NCBI GenBank assembly: GCA_902799685.1
Contig: CADCBO010000013.1
Coordinates: 40,493-104,492 of the forward strand
Direction: 5' to 3'
From: an uncultured Bacteroidales bacterium
Lineage (GTDB): Bacteria > Bacteroidota > Bacteroidia > Bacteroidales > Bacteroidaceae
Length of the DNA: 64,000 bases
In this document: in pieces, positions 53,201-60,668 of the stretch
How positions within the stretch are numbered: position 1 is the first letter of the stretch
Layout of the letters: each line of letters starts with the position of its first letter
The notes under the pieces: model-generated
The model's database searches: none
What the model saw: only the letters and a program-made list of their open reading frames with translations
Told to the model about the DNA's origin: nothing
Made by a program: the position numbers and the translations under genes

Positions 53201-54413
53201 TCCTGTTGTAGTCCGATGCCAGCTTGTCATCCAGCCCCGAATAGGCCAGACTCATCTGCTCGCGCAGTGATGCCATACACTCCGGAACCACACCGCGCGG
53301 CAACGCCGCCATCCACTGTTCCTCTACAATGACTCCGTCGGCCCGGTAATTCTCCAACGGCTCCAGCTCCTGCTGCCCGATATTGTTAAGTCGGAAAATG
53401 TTGTTCAGCATATCCAGCGCTTTGTCCAATGCGCCAAGCGCATCTTCGTAAAGCCCTCGTTGTATGTAGCATGAAGCAAGCAGCCTTTCGCTCTCTATTA
53501 TCTCATACTGCCCGCCATACTGCGCCGACAGCTGCAACGCCTTGAGTGCCAGCTGCGTAGGCAGGAGTTCCGGCTGCACATCCGATGCGTTCAGACGTGA
53601 CAGCATATCGTCGCTCACCCCTGACAGCACATTGTCAGTACCATACTCAAGCAGCATGGAGCAGATGGCGCTGATACTCAAAGCCTGCATCCTCACGTTA
53701 TTATATCGCACCGCACTGCGCAGGCAGTTGTCCAGACTGCGTAGCCTCTGTGACACCTGCTCATCCAGGCTCATAGGCTCTGTCCCTATACCGAGCCCGC
53801 GCATGTATGTGTAGGTAAGGAAACGGTCATGGTCATCGCGCAAAAGGTTATCGGCCACCACGAAAGACATCTCACGTCCAGCCTGAGCCGGCTGTTCCAA
53901 CTCAAACCAGTAACGGGCCGACTCCATCCGGAACGAACGCTCCAGAGACAGCAGACGCGACAGCTGGGCATCGTCCAGTACCGCACTCTCCTCATGCAGC
54001 GCACGCAGGTTCTGCAGAATCTCATTACGGTATTCATAGAACAGCACATTGTCCGATGTGCGCTGGCATATACGCATCAGGCCTATCTCGGATGCCACCA
54101 CCTCCAGCATGTTACCGGTTATGGACGGCACCGAACTGTACAGTTCCCAGGCTTGGGTAAAGTCCATGCGCATGAACGCAATGCGGGCCAGTGTGTTCAC
54201 CGCCTTGGCATGCTCGTCGGAGTGACGGCGTGACACCTCCAACGCAAACTGAGCATACTGATGAGCCGTATCAAGATTGTTCCAAAGATAGGATATGGCC
54301 TTCTCGTTCAGGTCAAACGCCGTCTGTCCTGAACCCTGTGCCAATGCCTGCACCGGATACACCACCCAGAGCACCACACCGGCAAGCCTTAATAACAACC
54401 TCTTTAGACTCAT
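50220..54413 (-). CDS. Double hybrid-like sensor kinase (DUF5112 and DUF5113-like modules fused)
   Basis: A 1397-residue protein that looks like two sensor kinases joined. Module 1: a signal peptide (MSLKRLLLRLAGVVLWVVYP), TPR-like periplasmic helices, a membrane helix near 435-456 (YAVAGAMLLLVLFILIF), a helical segment, then a complete HATPase (N706 in DNARKF, D734 in DTGVGL, GKGSGFGL near 763). Module 2 begins with a second signal-peptide-like stretch (about 819-835, VLTVLLVLGAGLTAKAQ), a short sensor, a membrane helix (about 968-991), a GAF-like part, His1189 in LKHETVWYP as likely phospho-acceptor, and a weakly conserved ATPase end. Related proteins in Bacteroidales are usually separate genes. 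It overlaps the secreted protein gene upstream by 4 bases. Confidence 0.78.
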   Translation of the reverse strand: MSLKRLLLRLAGVVLWVVYPVQALAQGSGQTAFDLNEKAISYLWNNLDTAHQYAQFALEVSRRHSDEHAKAVNTLARIAFMRMDFTQAWELYSSVPSITGNMLEVVASEIGLMRICQRTSDNVLFYEYRNEILQNLRALHEESAVLDDAQLSRLLSLERSFRMESARYWFELEQPAQAGREMSFVVADNLLRDDHDRFLTYTYMRGLGIGTEPMSLDEQVSQRLRSLDNCLRSAVRYNNVRMQALSISAICSMLLEYGTDNVLSGVSDDMLSRLNASDVQPELLPTQLALKALQLSAQYGGQYEIIESERLLASCYIQRGLYEDALGALDKALDMLNNIFRLNNIGQQELEPLENYRADGVIVEEQWMAALPRGVVPECMASLREQMSLAYSGLDDKLASDYNRTVYLEIQKNIRLDRRYEARTILLERSNRRLKGMLYAVAGAMLLLVLFILIFHKRINAANRKYAEMMQRTVGLCESILRPAPADTDIIEWLNRIAAPELKELTGAEEITIDDNAQVNGSWGARKAGRDSRTVLNTVAPYLKAALRNADELTGQADRLKQAEKQHYLYSLHAQENKRENLARKTCCQVVAECLPFIDRMRSEIRHLSDMPVDSPQYEQSLQYVRELAERINQYNDLLSQWIRIRQGVVALNVESFPVQGLFDIVAKGVRSFSQKGVDLDVVESDAVVRADRVLTLFMINTLADNARKFTPAGGKVTVQALQGDDYVEIAVSDTGVGLSADDVHNILDSKVFDPEKIGQGEHQGKGSGFGLMNCKGIIEKYRKCDDLFSVCRFDVESTPGKGSRFSFRLPKGIRRVLTVLLVLGAGLTAKAQEPADNQDSLLVKAYNYANQTYLCNTNGLFEDALLYADSAFDALNRDYLINGGTQDMLLTVMDTLVPAETYWLEDGFATDYETVLWLRNEIAVSALALRDWTVYRYNDDAYLKLFKLYFGEWKIEEDCRELQRTNSNLSIAVILFVLMFIVVLIVRYVVHLRHWMRFRSDLQQAIRVVDGISQATAVKDLDSFNADDVVRSLADGIFLELDHLLDLRSFMIALNDEGRIITAVHNDGPDDERLADRVNACMTQGTEQSSADGLCRALPLILTLDDSERVIGAAGFRLEHEADQTWPIVKGMVVKYMATALYSCVIRFESGFRDIEQIREESDRIRYEENRLHVSNLILDNCLSTLKHETVWYPNRIVQMVEGIESTPATERNRTQVSDMQELVDYYRDIFGILSQYALSQTKGQLLHREVFAVSILMDQAEAFVRKNKSKRGCDYNVSVETSDLKVTADRVMLEYLIENLLERGFSYGGDMTLKAVPSGDFVRFELHRKCAVLDSDVLDGLFTPLMNNDNMSYVICRQIIREHDEAFGHPGCRINAESEPDGVVIWFTVPADKVK

Positions 54414-55210
54414 CTGTTTCTCTTGCGTAAAGACCTCTTTTTCTGTACTTTCCTTTCCAGCGGCACAACGGTTTCCCCTTGGGGCATGATACTTAGTTCA
54501 CAAGCCGCCTCCAGACCGTACTCGGTATAAGCGCATACCAGAAAGCTCTTTTTTCCGGTCACCTGTTCCGGTATGGTTACCAGACAGGAAAACGGGTCAT
54601 CACCCACTTTAACACTCACCATAGAGTCAGAGACATGCCAGCCTATGAACATACCGTCATCCAGTCCGCGTACCAGCAACGTGGCGGTCTCTCCAGCTCC
54701 AAGCACATTCTTGGGGGCGCTCATAAGCATCAGGAGCGGACCGCGTGAACCGTCTGCCACGCTCCCGGCCAGGCCGAGACCATCTATTTCAATGACACTC
54801 TCCTGCTCTTCCGATACATACAGCTCACTACCGTTCAGAGTCACATCGGATATGTAGTTCCTGTCGGCAGCATCCGGATGTCGGCTGAAACTGAACACGT
54901 CACATCCTGTAATCTCGCATCCGGACAGGATCATACCGCTGCCGCTCTCTGCCATATAGAGTTTTCCGCTCCTGCTCTCAAACCGGCAGTTCCGGAACAC
55001 AGCTCCGTAGGAACGGCTCAACACTACGCTGTCCGTCAGGAATGTGCAGCCGTCAAACTCCACCGGCCAGGAAACGTTTACCGTACCGTCAAAAGTCCTG
55101 GAGCGGAAACTGTTGAGCATAGGCAACGCTTGGGCGTACACGCTCCCTGCGGTTAGAAACGTTACCGCAAGCAGCATGCACAGACCGTATAACCGCCTTG
55201 ATATGACCAT
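54410..55210 (-). CDS. Secreted protein of unknown function, first gene of the signalling operon
   Basis: The start is set at 55210 because it gives a signal peptide (MVISRRLYGLCMLLAVTFLT, cleavage near VYAQ) and a -7 box ends 5 bases upstream. The 266-residue protein contains successive beta-strand turns (FDGCTFLTDSVVLSRSYG, AVFRNCRFESRSGKLYM, MILSGCEITGCDVFSF) that resemble a right-handed parallel beta-helix, then a possible immunoglobulin-like part. The end is basic (KVQKKRSLRKRNR). It overlaps the kinase gene by 4 bases; a role in sensing or as ligand is inferred only from that. Confidence 0.6.
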   Translation of the reverse strand: MVISRRLYGLCMLLAVTFLTAGSVYAQALPMLNSFRSRTFDGTVNVSWPVEFDGCTFLTDSVVLSRSYGAVFRNCRFESRSGKLYMAESGSGMILSGCEITGCDVFSFSRHPDAADRNYISDVTLNGSELYVSEEQESVIEIDGLGLAGSVADGSRGPLLMLMSAPKNVLGAGETATLLVRGLDDGMFIGWHVSDSMVSVKVGDDPFSCLVTIPEQVTGKKSFLVCAYTEYGLEAACELSIMPQGETVVPLERKVQKKRSLRKRNR

Positions 55211-55214
55211 AGTA

Positions 55215-55222
55215 CAAAAGTA
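55215..55222 (-). promoter_or_regulatory. -7 box of the signalling operon
   Basis: TACTTTTG on the minus strand, ending 4 bases before the ATG at 55210, so the leader is nearly absent. Confidence 0.6.
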
Positions 55223-55236
55223 TTCCTTTTTTTCCG

Positions 55237-55244
55237 TATCTTCG
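55237..55244 (+). promoter_or_regulatory. -7 box of trmO
   Basis: TATCTTCG, 8 bases before the ATG at 55253, back to back with the box at 55215-55222. Confidence 0.5.
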
Positions 55245-55252
55245 CCCTCAGT

Positions 55253-55936
55253 ATGGATAAATTGGTTACTATAGCCAAGATAATGACGGGATTCCCCGGC
55301 AAGTTCGGAATTCCCAGGCAGAGCGGGCTTGTACCTGAGCTCAAGGGTACCATAGTGTTTGAGCCGGAATTCCGCAATGCCGACGCCCTGCGCGGACTGG
55401 AAGGATTCAGCCATATCTGGCTTATCTGGGAGTTCTCCCAGGCCATCAGGGAGGATTGGTCACCCACCGTACGCCCTCCACGCCTGGGAGGCAACACACG
55501 TCTGGGAGTATTCGCAACCCGCTCACCGTTCCGTCCCAATCCCATAGGGCTGTCATGCGTCAAGCTGGAATCCATAGAACAGAACTCCCCCCAAGGCCCG
55601 CTCATACACGTGAGCGGTGCGGACCTTATGGACGGCACGCCCATCTATGACATAAAACCTTACATATCTTACACAGACTGCCAGCCCCAGGCTACATCAG
55701 GTTTTACAGGCGCGGTAAGCATGAACCCTCTTAACGTAATCATACCGCAGCATCTGGCAGCAAAAACAAAGCCCGGAACGCTCAATGCGCTCCGGGGTAT
55801 TCTTGCCCAGGATCCAAGGCCACGCTATCAAGATGACCCGGACCGTGAATACGGCTTTGAATTTGACGGATATCACGTAAAGTTCAATGTACCTGACCGT
55901 AAAACCCTTGCAGTCACGGATATTACCCGTCTGTAA
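55253..55936 (+). CDS. trmO: tRNA (N6-threonylcarbamoyladenosine37-N6)-methyltransferase TrmO
   Basis: A 227-residue protein with the TsaA/TrmO fold: FPGKFGIPRQSGLVPELKGT, LRGLEGFSHIWLIWEFSQ, and GVFATRSPFRPNPIGLSCVK are family hallmarks that bind S-adenosylmethionine. A C-terminal part (TLNALRGILAQDPRPRYQDD, YGFEFDGYHVKFNV) is also typical. It methylates t6A at position 37 of tRNA-Thr. It is convergent with the DUF1573 gene, 8 bases apart. Confidence 0.93.
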   Translation: MDKLVTIAKIMTGFPGKFGIPRQSGLVPELKGTIVFEPEFRNADALRGLEGFSHIWLIWEFSQAIREDWSPTVRPPRLGGNTRLGVFATRSPFRPNPIGLSCVKLESIEQNSPQGPLIHVSGADLMDGTPIYDIKPYISYTDCQPQATSGFTGAVSMNPLNVIIPQHLAAKTKPGTLNALRGILAQDPRPRYQDDPDREYGFEFDGYHVKFNVPDRKTLAVTDITRL

Positions 55937-55944
55937 GACATTCC

Positions 55945-56397
55945 TTATTTCTGTTCCTGTGGCGTTACGCGGTCGGCAACCAGCTCCTCGACCATCTCAC
56001 CCATAATATATAGGTATGCCGAGTTGACCTTGCAGTTGGTTGTAAGCGATATGGTCTTCTTCATCTTGCCCACACGCTTGGTAGAACCGCTGTAGCTTAC
56101 CTTTATGGAATCTGTCATACCGGGCATGATAGCCGTCTTGGGGTATTCAGGTATGGTGCAGCCGCAACTTGAGGTGGCGGAGAGTATGAACAGCTCCTTG
56201 TCGCCAGTGTTGGTAAACTTGAACCAGCAGGTCTGGTCGCCATGAGCACGGTCAAACAGCCCGAAGTCATGGGTGGTCTTGGAGAAAGATATCTCGGGAT
56301 ACTTTTCGTCCTCAGTCATTTGGCCGTTTTCAGCCCACAAAGGCAGTGCAGCTGCCCAGGCAAACAGAATCAATATCATGCACTTTTTCATTTTCAT
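55945..56397 (-). CDS. DUF1573 domain secreted protein
   Basis: A 150-residue protein with signal peptide MKMKKCMILILFAWAAALPL (cleavage near WAEN) and one DUF1573 immunoglobulin-like domain: THDFGLFDRAHGDQTCWFKF, TNTGDKELFILSATSSCGCT, YPKTAIMPGMTDSIKVSY. The paired Cys in SCGCT is typical. Found widely in Bacteroidota envelopes; the function is unknown. Confidence 0.9.
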   Translation of the reverse strand: MKMKKCMILILFAWAAALPLWAENGQMTEDEKYPEISFSKTTHDFGLFDRAHGDQTCWFKFTNTGDKELFILSATSSCGCTIPEYPKTAIMPGMTDSIKVSYSGSTKRVGKMKKTISLTTNCKVNSAYLYIMGEMVEELVADRVTPQEQK

Positions 56398-56466
56398 CTC
56401 AAATTATACGTTTTCACGCCGCTAAATTATTAAAAAAAATTCAATTGTAAGAATAAGCCCCTTTTC

Positions 56467-56498
56467 TTTGTCCAATCCAAAAAACAACACTATTTTTG
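56467..56498 (+). promoter_or_regulatory. Promoter of the DUF4301 gene
   Basis: -33 TTTG at 56467-56470, a 20-base spacer, and -7 TATTTTTG at 56491-56498, a full consensus match 34 bases before the ATG. Confidence 0.82.
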
Positions 56499-56532
56499 AA
56501 CTCCACAAAATAGAAGGACTAATCTTTACTAT

Positions 56533-58059
56533 ATGTTTGACGAGAAAGACCTGGAACAGTTTAAAAAGAAGGGAACGAATGCAGAGAGCGTAAAAGCTCA
56601 GTTGGAACTTATAAAGAAAGGATTTCCCTTCCTTGAATTAGAAGCGGCAGCATCAGTAGGCAATGGCATCATTGCGGTCGATGAAAGCAAATTTGACAGC
56701 TATATCAAGACATGGGACACCTATTGCGCCAGCGGCCATAAGGTAACCAAGTTCGTTCCCGCATCGGGAGCGGCCAGCCGTATGTTCAAGGATCTTTTTG
56801 CATTTCTGGATGCGCCGTACAGCGTGCCCACCACCCCGTTTGAGAAGTCCTTCTTTGATGGCATCAGCAAGTTTGCATTCTACAAGGACCTTGATGTCGC
56901 ATGCACTGCAAATGAGGGCAAATCCATCAGGGAACTCATCTCAGCCGGCAGTTACAAGACAGTGGTAGCCAATCTGCTGCAGTCCAAGGGACTCAATTAC
57001 GGCGCTCTGCCCAAGGGCCTGCTCAAGTTCCACAGCTACAGCAGCACTACACGCACTCCGCTTGAGGAACACATGGCCGAGGGTGCCATGTATGCATCGG
57101 GAGCCGACGGCACGGTACATCTGCACTTCACCGTATCCACCGAGCACCGTGAACTGTTCAAGAATCTTGCAGACAGTTGTGCTAAGGCCATGTCCAAACG
57201 CTACGGCACCACGTATGACATAACATTCTCCGAACAGAAGCCCAGCACCGATACCGTAGCCGCAGCAGCCGACGGAGGCCCGTTCCGTAACGATGACGGC
57301 TCCATACTGTTCCGTCCGGGCGGTCACGGCGCACTCATAGAGAACCTTAATGACATGGACACAGACATAGTGTTCATAAAGAACATAGACAACGTGGTAC
57401 CGGATCACCTCAAGACCGATACCGTCACCTATAAGAAACTGCTTGCAGGCATACTGGTAAGCGCACAGAACAAAGTGTTTGACTACCTGCGTCTGCTTGA
57501 CAGCGGCAAATACACCCCCCAGCAGCTCAAGAACATCTGCAAGTTTGTAACCGATACGCTCTGCTGCCGACGCAAGGACATAGACAAACTGGAAGGCAAG
57601 GAGCTTGCAGCGTGGCTGCACGCCAAGCTTAACCGCCCGCTCCGAGTGTGCGGAATGGTAAAGAACGTGGGTGAGCCCGGAGGCGGTCCATTCCTGGCAT
57701 ACAACAGTGACGGCACAATATCGCTGCAGATTCTGGAGAGCTCGCAGATAGACCTTAATGACCCGCGCAAGAAAGAGATGTTTACCGGCGGTACCCACTT
57801 CAACCCCGTTGACCTGGTTTGTGCCCTGCGCGGCTACAAAGGAACTAGGTTTGACCTGCCCAAGTATGTAGATCCCGCCACCGGATTCATATCAAGCAAA
57901 TCCAAGAACGGCCGCGAGCTGAAGGCCCTGGAGCTGCCCGGCCTGTGGAACGGCGCCATGAGTGACTGGAACACCATATTCGTGGAGGTTCCGCTCACCA
58001 CCTTCAACCCCGTCAAGACGGTCAACGACCTGCTCCGCCCGCAGCATCAACCTGCTTAA
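56533..58059 (+). CDS. DUF4301 family protein
   Basis: A 508-residue cytoplasmic protein that matches the Bacteroidota-specific DUF4301 family along its length: FDEKDLEQFKKKGTNAESV, KFVPASGAASRMFKDLFAFL, LPKGLLKFHSYSSTTRTPLE, FRPGGHGALIENLNDMDTD and GMVKNVGEPGGGPFLAYN. The GxGxxxRM and GGHG elements recall nucleotidyltransferase-like sugar-nucleotide enzymes, but no activity is established. The gene ends one base before a family B palindrome half. Confidence 0.88.
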   Translation: MFDEKDLEQFKKKGTNAESVKAQLELIKKGFPFLELEAAASVGNGIIAVDESKFDSYIKTWDTYCASGHKVTKFVPASGAASRMFKDLFAFLDAPYSVPTTPFEKSFFDGISKFAFYKDLDVACTANEGKSIRELISAGSYKTVVANLLQSKGLNYGALPKGLLKFHSYSSTTRTPLEEHMAEGAMYASGADGTVHLHFTVSTEHRELFKNLADSCAKAMSKRYGTTYDITFSEQKPSTDTVAAAADGGPFRNDDGSILFRPGGHGALIENLNDMDTDIVFIKNIDNVVPDHLKTDTVTYKKLLAGILVSAQNKVFDYLRLLDSGKYTPQQLKNICKFVTDTLCCRRKDIDKLEGKELAAWLHAKLNRPLRVCGMVKNVGEPGGGPFLAYNSDGTISLQILESSQIDLNDPRKKEMFTGGTHFNPVDLVCALRGYKGTRFDLPKYVDPATGFISSKSKNGRELKALELPGLWNGAMSDWNTIFVEVPLTTFNPVKTVNDLLRPQHQPA

Positions 58060-58086
58060 CACAATAGGGACGGTTCCTTCTGTGTA
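58060..58086. repeat. Half-element of palindrome family B
   Basis: Bases 58060-58086 share CACAATAGGGACGGTTC with the arms of the element at 25603-25726 and have short inverted ends (ACACA / TGTGT). It begins directly after the TAA of the DUF4301 gene. The second arm is missing. Confidence 0.7.
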
Positions 58087-58104
58087 ATTCAGACCAAACA
58101 AAGA

Positions 58105-58135
58105 CCGGACAGCTATCAAAACTGTCCGGCCTTTC
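58105..58135 (+). terminator. Intrinsic terminator after the DUF4301 gene
   Basis: CCGGACAG (58105-58112) pairs with CTGTCCGG (58122-58129) over a 9-base loop, followed by CCTTTCTT. It separates the DUF4301 gene from the convergent hypothetical lipoprotein gene. Confidence 0.7.
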
Positions 58136-58160
58136 TTATCTCAGGAACCTGTCTCGCTGA

Positions 58161-58664
58161 TCAGTACCAGCCCACCGTGGCAGCCTTCCTGCTATACGAA
58201 TAATCGTAATCTTTCCTGTAAATGATTTCTGACCAGGCCCAAGGAGTTGTCTTGCCTATTTCATAGAAATCAATATGGAACTTACCCCCGTAATTTATAA
58301 TTCCCGGTTCTATAGTGTAAAGATGTGCATAGAATTTCTTGGAGTACCTGTAACCGTCAATAGTAAGGATTGTTGAATCACCTATCTGAACCAAAGTTGA
58401 TACAACTTTTATGGAATCCCCATCCTTGGAATTGGACAAGTGATGATACTCGCGACATAAGGTATCATTTACTATGGTTTTTATGATTCCTCCGTCTGCA
58501 CCTTTATCTGTAATCTTGTTCAAAGCATAATTTACATAAGCATATGCCCAGCTATCGGAAATATCTACCAGTTCCCATTCCGTGTTCCAATCCTTTCCCT
58601 TACATGCCACCAGACTTGTAAGTATCGCCACATAAAAGATAATGCCAGCTTTTTTCATAATCAT
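58161..58664 (-). CDS. Hypothetical lipoprotein
   Basis: A 167-residue protein with a lipoprotein signal, MIMKKAGIIFYVAILTSLVA followed by Cys (LVAC lipobox). The remainder has no family I recognise; it holds beta-strand-like stretches (STILTIDGYRYSKKFYAHLY, YGGKFHIDFYEIGKTTPW). Its start overlaps the stop of the barrel protein gene by one base, so the two form an operon. It is in the AT-rich cluster 58.1-60.4 kb. Confidence 0.65.
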   Translation of the reverse strand: MIMKKAGIIFYVAILTSLVACKGKDWNTEWELVDISDSWAYAYVNYALNKITDKGADGGIIKTIVNDTLCREYHHLSNSKDGDSIKVVSTLVQIGDSTILTIDGYRYSKKFYAHLYTIEPGIINYGGKFHIDFYEIGKTTPWAWSEIIYRKDYDYSYSRKAATVGWY

Positions 58665-59359
58665 CAGAACTTATAGCTTAAACCTACCCTCACGCCAGGA
58701 AATATAGGAACGACACTTGCTCCATACTCTTGTCCGTATCCAAGTTCCGCCATCACTCCCATTCTACTTTTTCCTTCTTTATTCCCCAGCGTCCAGTTAA
58801 ATCCCAGAAATGTGAGTTGCATTATAATTATAGAATTGTAATCATCTCCATAACTCTTATAAATATAATCCCAATATCCGGAATCATCAGGAATATCATT
58901 TCCGGCAAGGAACTGTGTGTACAAATTGAATTTCTCCCGTTCTACAATGTTATATCTTATACCTATAAGAAGATCCAGTTTTCTGGCGGATTCCTTGCTG
59001 CTTGTAGCATTGACAATATCATATCTTTCCACACCGGCAAAATGATAACCGGCATATCCTACCAAATCCAGTTTTTTAAAGAAACCGGATTCTGACAAAT
59101 CATAAGATAACTGGACAGAAAAACACGGATATAAGGTTGAGCTAAACGTATCCTCATCCAGATTGCTCAACGGTTCATCTTTATATACTTCAAAACTCTC
59201 AACACCTAAGTAAAACAGTTTTGAATCCTTCAATTCATCTATCCCCGGCGTTGAAACACCCACACTTATCTCAAAGCGGCTCTCTTTCTGAGCCACAACC
59301 CCTAAGGGAATGAGCGTCTCAATCAATAAGACAATCAGTGCTCTTCTGAGTAGTACCAT
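58664..59359 (-). CDS. Hypothetical outer-membrane beta-barrel protein
   Basis: A 231-residue protein from the ATG at 59359 (MVLLRRALIVLLIETLIPLG, cleavage near VVAQ); an upstream ATG at 59392 would add 11 residues and spoil the signal. Alternating strands (FSVQLSYDLSESGFFKKLDL, LIGIRYNIVEREKFNLYTQF, MGVMAELGYGQEYGAS) and the end VGLSYKF suggest an eight-stranded outer-membrane barrel. No specific family. Paired with the lipoprotein gene that follows. Confidence 0.65.
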   Translation of the reverse strand: MVLLRRALIVLLIETLIPLGVVAQKESRFEISVGVSTPGIDELKDSKLFYLGVESFEVYKDEPLSNLDEDTFSSTLYPCFSVQLSYDLSESGFFKKLDLVGYAGYHFAGVERYDIVNATSSKESARKLDLLIGIRYNIVEREKFNLYTQFLAGNDIPDDSGYWDYIYKSYGDDYNSIIIMQLTFLGFNWTLGNKEGKSRMGVMAELGYGQEYGASVVPIFPGVRVGLSYKF

Positions 59360-59390
59360 AATATTGACACTTGTATGTAATATTATATCC

Positions 59391-59413
59391 ATTCCTTTGT
59401 GCTATTTCACTTT
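59391..59413. repeat. Direct repeat flanking the 304-residue lipoprotein gene, copy 1
   Basis: The sequence ATTCCTTTGTGCTATTTCAC followed by TTT (23 bases). It recurs at 60430-60463 with an internal 10-base duplication. The two copies flank the lipoprotein gene 59420-60334 and each lies just upstream of a gene of the cluster. Confidence 0.75.
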
Positions 59414-59419
59414 GTGACA

Positions 59420-60334
59420 CTAATTTGTCCAATACTCTATTTTGCGGGTTTCTGTCTTTGAAGTATTAGGGTCATAAGAATAAGAAAAAGTCCGTTCTAT
59501 CCAATTACCCCTTTCGTCATACTTGTATGATATAATTGTTGTTTCAACATAACTACTATCATTATAAATCTCTGTCCACTCAATTTTTGTTTTGTTTCCT
59601 CTATCATCATAAGTATAGACAGCATATTGTTTAAATTGATCAGAATTATAACAAGAATACTTATCCAGAAGCATGAATCTGTCATCTTCTTTATAAAAGA
59701 AGTATCCCATATCTGTTCTAAATGTTCTGAACATGCCGTTCTTCTGATAAGTAATAGGACCTACAGTTCCGGAAGTTGTTGAATAAGGATATAAACCTTC
59801 ATACAACACATAAACAGTATCAATTTTGCCATCAAACCTGGAATTATCAGAAATAACCAAAGTGTCACCGTGGAACTTGAATTCAGTAGAATAAGTACGT
59901 TGTGCCTGCTCAACTTTTATCTTTGACAAATTCGGCAAAAGTCCTCTGGTATTTAATTGAGTCACCAAACCTGCAACCGTCACATTAGGTATGAACTTAC
60001 CGATATTTTCATATTCATACGTTACTCTTGTTATCACCTCATCATCATTTTCTGTATCAAGAATTGTTTTCTTTGATATAAATCCCTGTGAGTTATATTC
60101 ATACAACAATTTTCTACCAGGATATTCATTAAGAGTCAGACGGCCCTCTCTGTCATAATGAAACACATTATCACCTTCTTCAATGGTTTTTATGCCTTTT
60201 GATACCATATCCGCCCTAAACCACCAATTGGAAGTTTCTGAAGACTCTGAATCATTATTGGTATCCGCTTTTTCACAAGATACAATACAGCAACTTGTTA
60301 CCAGCAATGAAATAAGTAAATTATTAAATCTCAT
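59420..60334 (-). CDS. Hypothetical lipoprotein with YD-like repeats
   Basis: A 304-residue protein starting at the ATG at 60334, with the lipoprotein signal MRFNNLLISLLVTSCCIVS followed by Cys. The body has short repeats of the YD/RHS type, such as FHYDREGRLTL, LLYEYNSQGFISKK, YTYDDRGNKTKIEW and YKYDERGNWIERTF. In larger proteins such repeats make beta-shells; here only a few are present, as in many Bacteroidales surface lipoproteins of unknown role. A -7 box lies at 60408-60415. Confidence 0.7.
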   Translation of the reverse strand: MRFNNLLISLLVTSCCIVSCEKADTNNDSESSETSNWWFRADMVSKGIKTIEEGDNVFHYDREGRLTLNEYPGRKLLYEYNSQGFISKKTILDTENDDEVITRVTYEYENIGKFIPNVTVAGLVTQLNTRGLLPNLSKIKVEQAQRTYSTEFKFHGDTLVISDNSRFDGKIDTVYVLYEGLYPYSTTSGTVGPITYQKNGMFRTFRTDMGYFFYKEDDRFMLLDKYSCYNSDQFKQYAVYTYDDRGNKTKIEWTEIYNDSSYVETTIISYKYDERGNWIERTFSYSYDPNTSKTETRKIEYWTN

Positions 60335-60407
60335 ATAATCAGTCAATTAAGATTGTATCATCAAGTTCAGTACATTATATTCAAACTATAAGGATTGAAT
60401 CGTATTG

Positions 60408-60415
60408 CAAATATA
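60408..60415 (-). promoter_or_regulatory. -7 box of the YD-repeat lipoprotein gene
   Basis: TATATTTG on the minus strand, 73 bases before the ATG at 60334. The direct repeat at 60430-60463 lies just upstream of it. Confidence 0.6.
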
Positions 60416-60429
60416 AACTATTCTGATTC

Positions 60430-60463
60430 ATTCCTTTGTGCTATTTTGTGCTATTTCACTTTT
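60430..60463. repeat. Direct repeat flanking the 304-residue lipoprotein gene, copy 2
   Basis: Matches the repeat at 59391-59413, but TGTGCTATTT is duplicated inside. Same orientation, about 1.04 kb from copy 1. Confidence 0.75.
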
Positions 60464-60502
60464 TATTTCTTTACGGACAAGCTACAATGTCCAAATCAGT
60501 GA

Positions 60503-60576
60503 AAAGAGAAAGAGTCCCAAAGTCTGGAACCCTTTCCAAGAGCGATAGACGGGGCACAATCCCGCGACCTTCGGCT
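60503..60576 (-). pseudogene. tRNA-Gly 3'-half duplicate
   Basis: Bases 60503-60576 match 60631-60704 at about 69 of 74 positions. The matched block covers the anticodon-stem end, T-arm and acceptor 3' strand of tRNA-Gly (60541-60576) plus about 38 bases downstream of the tRNA. The 5' half is missing, so no tRNA can form. The two blocks are 128 bases apart in the same orientation. Confidence 0.85.
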
Positions 60577-60668
60577 CAAGCGAGCGGGTAGCGAACCATC
60601 GGACAAGCCTTTGGCTTCCCAAGCCGATAGAAAGAGAAAGAGTTCCAGAATCTGGAACCCTCTCCAAG

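Noticed and set aside
56941-57798. 285-codon minus-strand frame opposite the DUF4301 gene
   Set aside because: It mirrors codon usage of the real gene, has no promoter or signal, and its residues are rich in Cys, Val and Tyr as antisense frames of this genome are.
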